NCBI RefSeq assembly: GCF_900114475.1
Contig: NZ_FOTE01000004.1
Span: forward strand, 3,580 to 67,579
DNA: 64,000 nt
Direction of reading: 5' to 3'
From: Paenibacillus sp. 1_12
GTDB lineage: Bacteria; Bacillota; Bacilli; Paenibacillales; NBRC-103111
Shown here: piece by piece, positions 48,705-56,743 of the stretch
How positions within the stretch are numbered: the stretch's first letter is position 1
Layout: every line of letters starts with the position of its first letter
The notes under the pieces: generated by a model
Databases searched by the model: none
What the model was told of the DNA's origin: nothing
The model's input: the letters and a program-made list of their open reading frames with translations, nothing else
Translations under genes and position numbers: made by a program

Positions 48705-50036
48705 ATGAATAGAACCCAATCGGTTCTTGCTATTATCGTATCCTTATCTGTACTATTCACGGCTTGCTCCAAGGATGGGAAACGAACAGATGAGCAGAGT
48801 CAGCAACCATTATCAGACAAGCCTGTGGAAATTAACGAGCCGGTCAACCTGATCTTTTACGTGAGCGGGGCGACCTTTACGGCCACCGAGTTTAAAAACC
48901 AGATCAAGGACCCGGTTGAAAAGAAATTTAAACAGATTACGATTGACCGGCTGGAGCCGCCATCTACAGTGACGGTTCCGGAATTATTTTCTTCAGGTAC
49001 CGTTCCAGACCTGGTGTTTGGGGACAATTATCATACGTTAAAAAAGCTCAAGGTCGTCGAGGATTTGCGTCCATGGTTCAAGAAATATAATTTTGACGAA
49101 AACCGGATTAAGCCGTATTTGTCAGGTTATATTCATTCGTTCGGAGACAACGGCGAGATCTATGGTGTTCCTTACAATTCCAATCAACACATTTTGTATT
49201 ACAATAAGGACGTTTTTGATAAATTCGGTGTTCCATATCCGTCTGACGAGCAGATGACTTGGGAACAGGCTCTGGATTTGGCACGCCAGCTGACAAGAAC
49301 GGAAAATGGAGTCCAGTACATCGGCTTGGATGCCGAAGGACTCACTTATTATTCAAGAAGCCTGGCACTGGCAACCATTGATCCGATCACGGGCAAATCA
49401 CTTTTGGGCAGTCCGGAATGGCTGCGGGTATTTAATATAACGAAGGCCAACTTTGACATTCCCGGCTTCCTGCCCAAGGATAATACCAAGTATTTGTGGG
49501 GAAGAGATGTCTTTATGAAGGATCGGACGATGGCGATGCGGCCAGCCTGGCTAGCTAATATGGTCGGGCCTATGGAGGAGCTGCGCCAGCAGGGGATTGA
49601 TGTGAACTGGGATATTGCGCCAATTCCTACCTTTGCCGATCAGCTTGGCAAAACACGTGAAACTCAGGTCCATTCTATCACCATGACCAGCCTTAGCAAG
49701 AAAAAAGATGCCGCCTTCCAGGTTATTCAATATCTGCTGTCCGATGAAGCACAGCGAATTATATCACGCAACGGCAGGGTGCCTGCGATTATTAATCCTG
49801 AGCTGGAAAAGGAATACGGTGCAGACGTAGGCACGTTGAAGGGGAAGAAGATCCAGAATATTTTTGTGGGCACCCCACTTCAAACGCATAAATCCAATCC
49901 ATTTGAAACGGATATTGGTAAATATATGACCGAAGCCAATCTGGATTTGGCCCATGGTGTTGACGTGAATTCGGCGATCCGCAAAGCGTCGGAAAACATC
50001 GATAAAGAAATCGAAAGGCTGCAAAAAAATCAATAA
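48705..50036 (+). CDS. ABC transporter solute-binding lipoprotein
   Basis: 443 residues from ATG 48705, 10 nt after AAAAGGAG. The lipobox is LFTACS, giving a lipid-anchored protein. Fold of family 1 solute-binding proteins (VPYNSNQHILYYNKDVFDKFG, MTWEQALDLARQL). It sits between monooxygenase genes without its own permeases, so it may feed the permeases at 59739 and 61080 or act as a sensor. The attenuator D precedes it. Substrate unknown; a sugar or a sulfonated compound is plausible from context. Confidence 0.9.
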   Translation: MNRTQSVLAIIVSLSVLFTACSKDGKRTDEQSQQPLSDKPVEINEPVNLIFYVSGATFTATEFKNQIKDPVEKKFKQITIDRLEPPSTVTVPELFSSGTVPDLVFGDNYHTLKKLKVVEDLRPWFKKYNFDENRIKPYLSGYIHSFGDNGEIYGVPYNSNQHILYYNKDVFDKFGVPYPSDEQMTWEQALDLARQLTRTENGVQYIGLDAEGLTYYSRSLALATIDPITGKSLLGSPEWLRVFNITKANFDIPGFLPKDNTKYLWGRDVFMKDRTMAMRPAWLANMVGPMEELRQQGIDVNWDIAPIPTFADQLGKTRETQVHSITMTSLSKKKDAAFQVIQYLLSDEAQRIISRNGRVPAIINPELEKEYGADVGTLKGKKIQNIFVGTPLQTHKSNPFETDIGKYMTEANLDLAHGVDVNSAIRKASENIDKEIERLQKNQ

Positions 50037-50115
50037 CAATGATATGCAAAGCAGACTTAGTCTATAGAAATTAAGCTCGTAGATGACGACTATCCAAAAG
50101 GGAGATGTGTATAAG

Positions 50116-51447
50116 ATGAGTACATCAGAACGCAAGCTGCATTTGAACGCTTTTATTCGCGGGGCCGGGCATCATGAGGCGGCATGGAGACACCCGGACA
50201 CTCATCCGGAGCTATCGCTTAATATTCAACATTTCATTCAGCTGGCACAGACCGCAGAGCGCGGCCTGCTCGATTCACTCTTTTTGGCTGATGGTTACGT
50301 GGGAAAGATGAGCAGGCTGGAGCCGTTCACCTTTCTATCTGCGTTAGCTGCCGTCACCCAACATATCGGACTGATTGCCACGGTGAATACGACGTATAAT
50401 GAGCCCTTCCATATTGCGCGCAAATTTGCTTCCCTCGATCATATCAGCAACGGACGTGCTGGTTGGAACATCGTAACGGGATCAGGCTCAGCAGAGGCAA
50501 ATTTCGGTAGAGAAGAACACCCAGAGCATTCACTACGCTATGAAACCGCCGAAGAGTTCGTTGAAGTGACAAAACAGCTGTGGGATAGCTGGGAGGACGA
50601 TGCTGTTGTTTATAATAAACAGTCGGGCACACAGTTTGCTCATGATAAGGTCCATGAAATTAATTTTAAGGGAAAGCACTATTCCGTGAAGGGTCCACTG
50701 AACATTCCGCGACCGCCTCAGGGCTATCCGGTGCTTGTTCAGGCGGGTTCTTCCGAAAGCGGCAAGGAATTGGCCGCCAAGACAGCTGAGGTTATATTCA
50801 CAGCGCAGCAGACGTTTGATGACGGCAAAGCCTTTTATAGCGATGTAAAATCAAGATTGGCCAAGTATGGAAGGAAACCGGAGCAGCTGCAAATATTACC
50901 GGGCATCAGTCCGATTCTGGCGGATACGGAAGCTGAAGCTAGAGAGATTGAGCGGGAGCTGGATAATCTGATTGATACAACAGATGCTGTCAAAAGGCTA
51001 TCGTCTCGCTTTGGAGTTGATTTATCGGAATATCCGCTTGATGGCCCGGTTCCCCTGCATGAAGCAAAGGCACTTGAAGAGGTAAATGGTAATAAAAGTC
51101 GTCATCAGCTTGTTGTCGATTTGGTACGTAATGAAAATCTGACGATCCGCCAGCTTGTACAGCGTCTTGCAGGTGCAAGGGGACACCTTACCTTTACGGG
51201 GACTCCTCTGCAAATGGCGGATGTAATGGAGCATTGGTTTAAAAACGGTGCTGCTGATGGCTTTAACGTGATGCCGCAGCTATACCCGAGTGGATTGGAT
51301 GTATTTGTTGATAAAGTTATCCCTGAGCTGCAAAACCGAGGTTTATTCCGCACCGCTTACGAGGGGATAACATTACGTGAGAATTTGGGTCTGGCTCGTC
51401 CGGCTAACTTGCGTCAAGTCCCGAATGCTGCTGTATATCAGAATTGA
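50116..51447 (+). CDS. NtaA/SnaA/DszA-type flavin monooxygenase 3
   Basis: 443 residues from ATG 50116, about 11 nt after AAGGGAG. Third paralogue, with KLHLNAFIRGAGHHEAAWRHP, SNGRAGWNIVTGSGSAE and QAGSSESGKELAA. Identity to the other two is high over the whole length, consistent with local duplication with the lipoprotein gene placed between. The C-terminus is shorter. It probably shares the transcript that starts before the lipoprotein gene. Confidence 0.92.
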   Translation: MSTSERKLHLNAFIRGAGHHEAAWRHPDTHPELSLNIQHFIQLAQTAERGLLDSLFLADGYVGKMSRLEPFTFLSALAAVTQHIGLIATVNTTYNEPFHIARKFASLDHISNGRAGWNIVTGSGSAEANFGREEHPEHSLRYETAEEFVEVTKQLWDSWEDDAVVYNKQSGTQFAHDKVHEINFKGKHYSVKGPLNIPRPPQGYPVLVQAGSSESGKELAAKTAEVIFTAQQTFDDGKAFYSDVKSRLAKYGRKPEQLQILPGISPILADTEAEAREIERELDNLIDTTDAVKRLSSRFGVDLSEYPLDGPVPLHEAKALEEVNGNKSRHQLVVDLVRNENLTIRQLVQRLAGARGHLTFTGTPLQMADVMEHWFKNGAADGFNVMPQLYPSGLDVFVDKVIPELQNRGLFRTAYEGITLRENLGLARPANLRQVPNAAVYQN

Positions 51448-51554
51448 GGGAATAGCACAACGGAGAATATCTATAATTATCGTGACATTCTGGTAAAATG
51501 GACTTATCCGATGGGGTGTTCATAATTATAACATAGGAGACGGGAGGCGTTAGA

Positions 51555-52622
51555 GTGACTGCCTACAAAATTGGCGTATTGCGGGGAGACGGGATCGGTC
51601 CGGAAATCGTTCAGTCCGCTGTTGATGTGCTGACGGCTGCATCGAAAATTGTTCAAGGCGTTGAGCTGGATTGGCTGGAGCTTCCGATGGGCTGGCCTGC
51701 GATCAGAGAGTTCGGTGATGCGCTGCCTTTACTCACGAAGGAGGCGCTCGGCAGCTGCCACGGCTGGATCATGGGACCGCATGATTCCTCGTCTTATCCC
51801 TTGGAGCATCAGGAAAAGCGAAATCCAAGCGGAGAGCTGCGTCATCACTTTGATCTGTATGCCAATATTCGTCCGAACAAAACGATCCCCGGAATCAAGA
51901 GTGTTGTGGGTGAAGCGGACTTGGTCATTTATCGTGAAAATACGGAGGGCTTTTATCCGGATCGAAATATGTTTACTGGTATGGGGGAGTGGCTGGTTAC
52001 GCCTGATGTCGCTGTTTCGGTCGGTGTATTTACGCGTAAAGCTGCTGAGCGTATTGCCCATGCCGCTTTTCAGTCAGCGATGAAGCGGAGCAAGCATGTT
52101 ACTATTGTACACAAGGCTAATGTGATCAAGCTGGGTTACGGTCTGTTCTTAAGCACCTGCCGTGAAGTCGGGGCACAGTACCCGGAAGTAACGGTTGACG
52201 ACTATCATATTGATGCGATGGCAGCACATCTCGTGCGCCGTGCCAAGGATTTTGATGTCATTGTGACAACGAATATGTTCGGCGATATTCTCTCTGACTT
52301 GGCGGGCGAGCTGGTGGGAAGTCTGGGACTGGCTCCTTCCATTAATGCGAGCGATGATAGAGCGATGGCACAGGCAGCCCACGGATCAGCACCGGACATT
52401 GCTGGAAGCAATACAGCCAATCCGGTTGGAGAGCTGCTCTCGTCTGTGATGCTGCTGGATTGGCTTGGCAATCGGCATAACGATTCTAGACTGCATCAAA
52501 TCGGACGGCTTATAGAAAATGCAATACTGAGCACAATTGAGGGCGGAGTGAGCACGCGGGATCTCGGTGGATCAGCCTCAACGACTGCATTCACGCAAGC
52601 TGTTATCGCTAAGCTGATTTAG
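51555..52622 (+). CDS. isocitrate/isopropylmalate-type dehydrogenase
   Basis: 355 residues, GTG start 7 nt after CGGGAGG. NAD-dependent beta-decarboxylating dehydrogenase family: GDGIGPEIV, YRENTEGFYPDRN, the catalytic lysine in VHKANVIKLGYG, and TTNMFGDILSDLAGELVGSLGLAPS. The RENTEG motif fits the isocitrate, homoisocitrate or tartrate/D-malate branch better than true LeuB, and no leu genes are adjacent. It sits inside the monooxygenase cluster, so it may oxidise the carbon skeleton left after C-S cleavage. The substrate is not known. Confidence 0.88.
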   Translation: MTAYKIGVLRGDGIGPEIVQSAVDVLTAASKIVQGVELDWLELPMGWPAIREFGDALPLLTKEALGSCHGWIMGPHDSSSYPLEHQEKRNPSGELRHHFDLYANIRPNKTIPGIKSVVGEADLVIYRENTEGFYPDRNMFTGMGEWLVTPDVAVSVGVFTRKAAERIAHAAFQSAMKRSKHVTIVHKANVIKLGYGLFLSTCREVGAQYPEVTVDDYHIDAMAAHLVRRAKDFDVIVTTNMFGDILSDLAGELVGSLGLAPSINASDDRAMAQAAHGSAPDIAGSNTANPVGELLSSVMLLDWLGNRHNDSRLHQIGRLIENAILSTIEGGVSTRDLGGSASTTAFTQAVIAKLI

Positions 52623-52676
52623 AGTTAACTGCGATTGGAGCGCATCAAAAATTTTGGGAAATAATACAAAACCTTA

Positions 52677-52705
52677 TTGACATGGAAGATAAGGGGTGCT
52701 ATATT
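52677..52705 (+). promoter_or_regulatory. promoter B of sulfur locus
   Basis: TTGACA (52677-52682), 17 nt, TATATT (52700-52705). The motif B hairpin starts 55 nt after this -10. An ATAGGAATA box in the early leader is shared with unit C. Confidence 0.75.
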
Positions 52706-52754
52706 TCAAACTACAGTAATAAGATAGGAATAATATACATTGTGTAATCAACTA

Positions 52755-52804
52755 CCGGACAACCGGAGATCCAGCTTTACTAAGCTATATCTTCGGTTTT
52801 TTTT
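52755..52804 (+). ncRNA. attenuator leader motif B
   Basis: Hairpin CCGG-ACAA-CCGG (52755-52766). Its 3' arm begins the terminator CCGGAGAT (52763-52770) / ATCTTCGG (52789-52796), with inner AGCTT / AAGCT, then T8. Same mutually exclusive design as A and D. Confidence 0.7.
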
Positions 52805-52938
52805 GCGTAATCGATCATCATGCAGGTGTGTGGCAGTGACAAAAGCTACCGGCCGTTCAAGCAGGATTTGATCCGCTACATTCGAAGGTACTAAATAGTT
52901 AATAATTGTATTAAATAGTAAAAATTTAAAAAATAGCA

Positions 52939-52967
52939 TTGCCAGATTGGTAGTGCTATGGTAAAGT
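52939..52967 (+). promoter_or_regulatory. promoter C of sulfur locus
   Basis: TTGCCA (52939-52944), 17 nt, TAAAGT (52962-52967). The motif C hairpin starts 50 nt after this -10, close to the distance in A and B. Confidence 0.6.
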
Positions 52968-53011
52968 GAATAAATTCATACTAAAACTATAGGAATAGTA
53001 AGTAGCGATGA

Positions 53012-53058
53012 CCAGTCCACTGGAAGAGCACAACATTTTGTTGTGCTTTTTTTGTGCA
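53012..53058 (+). ncRNA. attenuator leader motif C
   Basis: Hairpin CCAG-TCCA-CTGG (53012-53023) followed by the terminator AGCACAAC (53027-53034) / GTTGTGCT (53040-53047) and a long T run. Here the overlap with the terminator is only through G.U extension of the stem. Ahead of the SsuD-like gene. Confidence 0.65.
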
Positions 53059-53094
53059 AAATCGCATTAGGGTATTCAAAGGAGTGAGGATATG

Positions 53095-54297
53095 ATGGTT
53101 CAGCATAAAGCAATAGAACCTGAATTCGGTTGGTATATGCCAACAAGAGGAGATGGCCCTTTTATTGGCGTCAAGCCTGATCGTGTGGTAGACACTGCTT
53201 ATATGATTCGTGTTGCACAGGCAGTGGAGGAGGCGGGTTATACTTTTGCGCTGATCCCGACAGGAGGACATTGTACGGATGCCTGGATCATGGGCGCGAC
53301 ATTAGCGGCTCATACGAAGGTGTTGAAGCCACTGGTAGCTATGCGCCCGGGCTTAATCGCTCCTGCGCTGGCTGCACGAATGGGGGCTACGCTGGATGAG
53401 GTGACAGGAGGCAGGGCTCTGATCAATATCGTAACGGGGAGTTCGCCCGAGGATATGAAAGCTATGGGCGACTCGCTGGCCTTTGACAAGGATGCCAGAT
53501 ATGCGCGTACGCTGGAATATATCCAGATTGTCCGCCAGCTGTGGATTAACTCCCAGGAGGTAGAAGGCAATACCCTATTGGCGTCACGCAGCAAGGGTAA
53601 GGAAGTAGAACCGTTTGATTTCAACGGACAGTACTTTCAGATTGAGGGTGGAGTTAGCTACCCATCACCAGTGCAGAAGCCGCATCCGCCGTTTTATTTT
53701 GGCGGCAGCTCGCCGGCAGCGAAACGAACTGCAGCTGAGATCGCCGATGTGTATCTGATGTGGGCGGAGCCGCTCGATTGGATCAAAGAGCAAATAGATG
53801 AAGTCGAGTATCACCGTGATGTGCTTTACAGGACGCAAGGCATTGACCGGGAAATTCGCTATGGCATCAGGGCACAGGTAGTTATTCGCGAGACGGAGGA
53901 AGAGGCGTGGGCAGCAGCCAGGCTTATTGTAAGCCAAGTCGCTCCTGCCACTCTGGAGGAAACGGAGGCAAGGTTCTCAAAGGCGGAGTCGGCTGGGCAA
54001 CAAAGGCAAAATCAGGTGCGGCGGCAATCGGCCAGCAATGATTATGTCATTGCCCCGAACTTCTGGGCCGGGCTTTCGGTTGTGCGCGGAGGTGGTGCAA
54101 TGGCGTTTGTGGGCACTCCGGATCAGGTAGCGGACCGGTTGATCGAATATATCGATATCGGCGTCACCTCCTTTATACTATCAGGCTATCCCAATCTTGA
54201 GGAAGCGTCGATCTCCGGTAAAGCACTAATTCCTGCAGTGAAAAAGAAGCTGTTGGAGCGGGCTGATGCCAGCCATAAAGACATTTTTGTATCTTAA
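53095..54297 (+). CDS. SsuD-like alkanesulfonate/sugar-sulfonate monooxygenase
   Basis: 400 residues, start ATG 53095 (or 53092) after AAAGGAG. Luciferase-like FMNH2-dependent monooxygenase of the SsuD type: FGWYMPTRGDG, TLDEVTGGRALINIVTGSSPEDMKAMGD, YPSPVQKPHPPFYFGGSSPAAKRTAAE, FVGTPDQVADRLIEYIDIG and FILSGYPNLEEA. These enzymes release sulfite from alkanesulfonates or from sulfoquinovose. The next genes encode an aldo-keto reductase and a sugar transporter, which suggests a sugar sulfonate substrate. The attenuator units B and C precede it. No flavin reductase gene is seen. Confidence 0.92.
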   Translation: MVQHKAIEPEFGWYMPTRGDGPFIGVKPDRVVDTAYMIRVAQAVEEAGYTFALIPTGGHCTDAWIMGATLAAHTKVLKPLVAMRPGLIAPALAARMGATLDEVTGGRALINIVTGSSPEDMKAMGDSLAFDKDARYARTLEYIQIVRQLWINSQEVEGNTLLASRSKGKEVEPFDFNGQYFQIEGGVSYPSPVQKPHPPFYFGGSSPAAKRTAAEIADVYLMWAEPLDWIKEQIDEVEYHRDVLYRTQGIDREIRYGIRAQVVIRETEEEAWAAARLIVSQVAPATLEETEARFSKAESAGQQRQNQVRRQSASNDYVIAPNFWAGLSVVRGGGAMAFVGTPDQVADRLIEYIDIGVTSFILSGYPNLEEASISGKALIPAVKKKLLERADASHKDIFVS

Positions 54298-54438
54298 CGC
54301 AAAGCATCGTAAATCGTCGTACAGCATCATCAAGCATACATTGCTTAGCTGCTGCCAGAGCGCTGTAGTCGGACTGTGCAGCTTGTTCACTGGATTCATA
54401 AATTTTATCCCCAATATAAATATTAGGAGTGTTTAATC

Positions 54439-55476
54439 ATGAGTATCAATCTTAGAAAATTTGGCAGAACCGGTTTAAAGGTATCCGAGGTTAGCTTGGG
54501 CACAATGGCATTTGGACGTTGGATCAGCGAGCAGCAATCGGCTGACGTATTGGATACGGCACTTGATGCCGGTATTAACCTGATAGATACCGCAGATGTG
54601 TACGGCACGGGATCGGACCGCAACAATCCGTTGGAGGGTGGACAATCGGAAACCATCCTCGGCAACCTGCTGGGAGAGCGCAGACATCGTATTATATTGG
54701 CAACGAAGGTTCACGGTCGAGTCGGACTTGAGCCCAATGATGCAGGTCAGAGCCGATATCACATTTTGCGTGCAGTCGAAAACAGTCTTAAGCGCTTGAA
54801 AACCGACTACATCGATTTATACCAGGTGCACCGTTTTGACGAAAATACACCGCTTGAGGAATCCTTGAGAGCTTTGGACGATCTGGTTCGCCAAGGTAAG
54901 GTCAGATACATCGGAGCTTCCAACTACGCTGCGTGGCAAATTGCCAAGGCTCATGGCATCTCAGCCCGATTAAATCTTCACCGGTACGAAAGCATTCAGC
55001 CGGAGTACAGCATTATTGCCCGCGACATTGAGAAGGAGCTGCTGCCTTTTGCCGCTTCCGAAGAAGTCGGCGTAATTGTGTACAGTCCGCTCGGACGTGG
55101 TTTGCTAACAGGCAAATACAACTTTGAGCAGGCGCCGCCCGAAGGAACTCGCGGAGCAGCCGGGGAGCAGCGTCTGCAGGTGCTGCTTGATGAGAAGCGC
55201 AACTTCCAGATTGTTGAGCAATTAAAAGGGATTGCCGAACGTAAAGGCTGGTCATTGGCTCAGCTGGCACTGACATGGGTTGTCAGCAGACCGCATATTA
55301 CGTCCGCTATTCTGGGGGCTTCCAATGCCAAGCAAGTGACAGAATCTATACAGCATATAGGAGAGAAGTTATCGGCTGAAGAGCTTGCCGAAATCGATGT
55401 CATTACGAGCGAAGCGGCACGGTCTGGCCAAGGTTCATCGGCGCTTAAAGAACCCGCAGGTGCGGCAAGAAGCTAA
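54439..55476 (+). CDS. aldo/keto reductase
   Basis: 345 residues. NADPH-dependent reductase with the TIM-barrel family motifs: LRKFGRTGLKVSEVSLGTMAFG, the tetrad residues in LIDTADVYGTG (Asp, Tyr), ILATKVHG (Lys) and YQVHRFD (His), and the nucleotide-binding end SAILGASNAKQV. It reduces an aldehyde or ketone. Placed right after an SsuD-like monooxygenase, it could reduce the aldehyde sugar left by desulfonation, as SmoB does for 6-oxo-glucose in the sulfo-SMO pathway. This is inference from gene order. The ATG lies about 9 nt after TAGGAGTG. Confidence 0.92.
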   Translation: MSINLRKFGRTGLKVSEVSLGTMAFGRWISEQQSADVLDTALDAGINLIDTADVYGTGSDRNNPLEGGQSETILGNLLGERRHRIILATKVHGRVGLEPNDAGQSRYHILRAVENSLKRLKTDYIDLYQVHRFDENTPLEESLRALDDLVRQGKVRYIGASNYAAWQIAKAHGISARLNLHRYESIQPEYSIIARDIEKELLPFAASEEVGVIVYSPLGRGLLTGKYNFEQAPPEGTRGAAGEQRLQVLLDEKRNFQIVEQLKGIAERKGWSLAQLALTWVVSRPHITSAILGASNAKQVTESIQHIGEKLSAEELAEIDVITSEAARSGQGSSALKEPAGAARS

Positions 55477-55603
55477 TCGAGCAGCAAGAGATGGATCAAG
55501 AAGTGCGGTGAATAATGAACGGAGTGGGAATTGTTCACTGACTTCGAGACCATCCCGATCAGAGACTGCAGAGTGACAGGTCCGACAAGAGGGAGTGTTC
55601 ATG

Positions 55604-56710
55604 ATGGCGGAAATTGTAATTAATCATTTATATAAGCGTTATGGCAAGGATAAGCATCCGGTCGTTCAAGATTTCCATCTGGATATCAAAGACAAGGAAT
55701 TCCTTGTTTTTGTAGGTCCATCCGGCTGCGGCAAATCGACGACACTGCGAATGATCGCCGGGCTTGAGGACGTCACTGAAGGTGAGATTTATATCGGCGA
55801 TACCCTGGTCAACGACCTGCCTCCCAAGGATCGGGATATCGCTATGGTTTTTCAGAACTATGCCTTATACCCGAATTTGAGTGTCTATGAGAATATCGCA
55901 TTTGGTCTCAGGCTTCGTAAGCTACCCAAGCATGAAATCGATTTGGCGGTAAAAAAGGCGGCACGCGTGCTGGAAATTGAACAGTACTTGGATCGAAAAC
56001 CTAAAAATTTATCAGGCGGTCAGCGGCAGCGGGTTGCGTTAGGTCGTGCAATTGTCCGCAACCCCAAAGTATTCCTCATGGATGAGCCCCTATCCAATCT
56101 GGACGCGAAGCTGCGGGTGCAGATGCGTACAGAAATTATCAAGCTTCACAAAACGCTGGGCGTTACCTTCATCTATGTAACTCACGATCAGATCGAAGCG
56201 ATGACGATGGGGGATCGGATTGTGGTGATGAAGGACGGCGTCATTCAGCAGGTGGATACACCGGAAACCATCTACAGATTCCCGAGCAATACCTTCGTTG
56301 CGAGCTTCATCGGCTCACCGCAAATGAACTTTATCGACGGACGTATTGTGGAAAATGTTCCGGGCAAGCTTGAATTCTCGACATCTCGTTTTTCGTTGGA
56401 AATTCCTAATGATTTGGCACCGACCTTGGTTAAGCACAATCAGGTTAACCGGACGGTAACGCTTGGGATTCGACCGGAAAATATTAATCTGGAAGGTCTT
56501 TACTCGGATGCGATTCTGACAGGCGTATATAAGCTCAGCGAGTTGATGGGCGCAGACCGATTCCTTCATCTGGATATCGGTCAGGATAAGCTGCTGGTCG
56601 TTCGGGTCAATCCAGGCTTTCAGGCTAAGGATGATGAGTCGGTTCGACTTTCTCCGGATATGACGAAGGCTTTATTTTTCCACAGGGACACCGGAACCAG
56701 ATTTGTTTAA
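55604..56710 (+). CDS. sugar ABC transporter ATP-binding protein (MsmX/UgpC type)
   Basis: 368 residues from ATG 55604 (55601 also possible), after GAGGGAG. Walker A GPSGCGKST, Q-loop VFQNYALYP, signature LSGGQRQR, Walker B VFLMDEPLSNLD and switch histidine THDQ are all intact. The C-terminal TOBE-like domain (about 240-368) is that of CUT1 ATPases. It energises the permease pair encoded just downstream, and may also serve the orphan transporter at 29-32 kb, since MsmX-type ATPases are shared in Bacillus. First gene of the transporter operon. Confidence 0.95.
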   Translation: MAEIVINHLYKRYGKDKHPVVQDFHLDIKDKEFLVFVGPSGCGKSTTLRMIAGLEDVTEGEIYIGDTLVNDLPPKDRDIAMVFQNYALYPNLSVYENIAFGLRLRKLPKHEIDLAVKKAARVLEIEQYLDRKPKNLSGGQRQRVALGRAIVRNPKVFLMDEPLSNLDAKLRVQMRTEIIKLHKTLGVTFIYVTHDQIEAMTMGDRIVVMKDGVIQQVDTPETIYRFPSNTFVASFIGSPQMNFIDGRIVENVPGKLEFSTSRFSLEIPNDLAPTLVKHNQVNRTVTLGIRPENINLEGLYSDAILTGVYKLSELMGADRFLHLDIGQDKLLVVRVNPGFQAKDDESVRLSPDMTKALFFHRDTGTRFV

Positions 56711-56743
56711 ATCACGTTTGTCATCGGGAAGGGAGTGTACGTA

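Larger units (their letters stand above)
52623..53094. other. double-attenuator intergenic region with gene remnant
   Basis: About 470 bases holding two complete promoter-hairpin-terminator units, B (52677-52804) and C (52939-53058), in series before the SsuD-like gene. Between them a 24-codon ATG frame (52820-52894, beginning MQVCGSDKSYRPFKQ) looks like the remainder of a lost gene that unit B once served. Confidence 0.55.

Noticed and set aside
51555-52622. leuB, 3-isopropylmalate dehydrogenase of leucine synthesis
   Set aside because: The RENTEG motif and the absence of other leu genes do not fit a canonical LeuB.
52994-53100. Short frames running through the attenuators (for example a 20-codon frame in unit C rich in Leu, Phe and Cys) as leader peptides
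   Set aside because: The frame is not kept between the four leaders, and in unit A a stop codon directly precedes the hairpin, so ribosome-stalling attenuation does not explain the shared motif.
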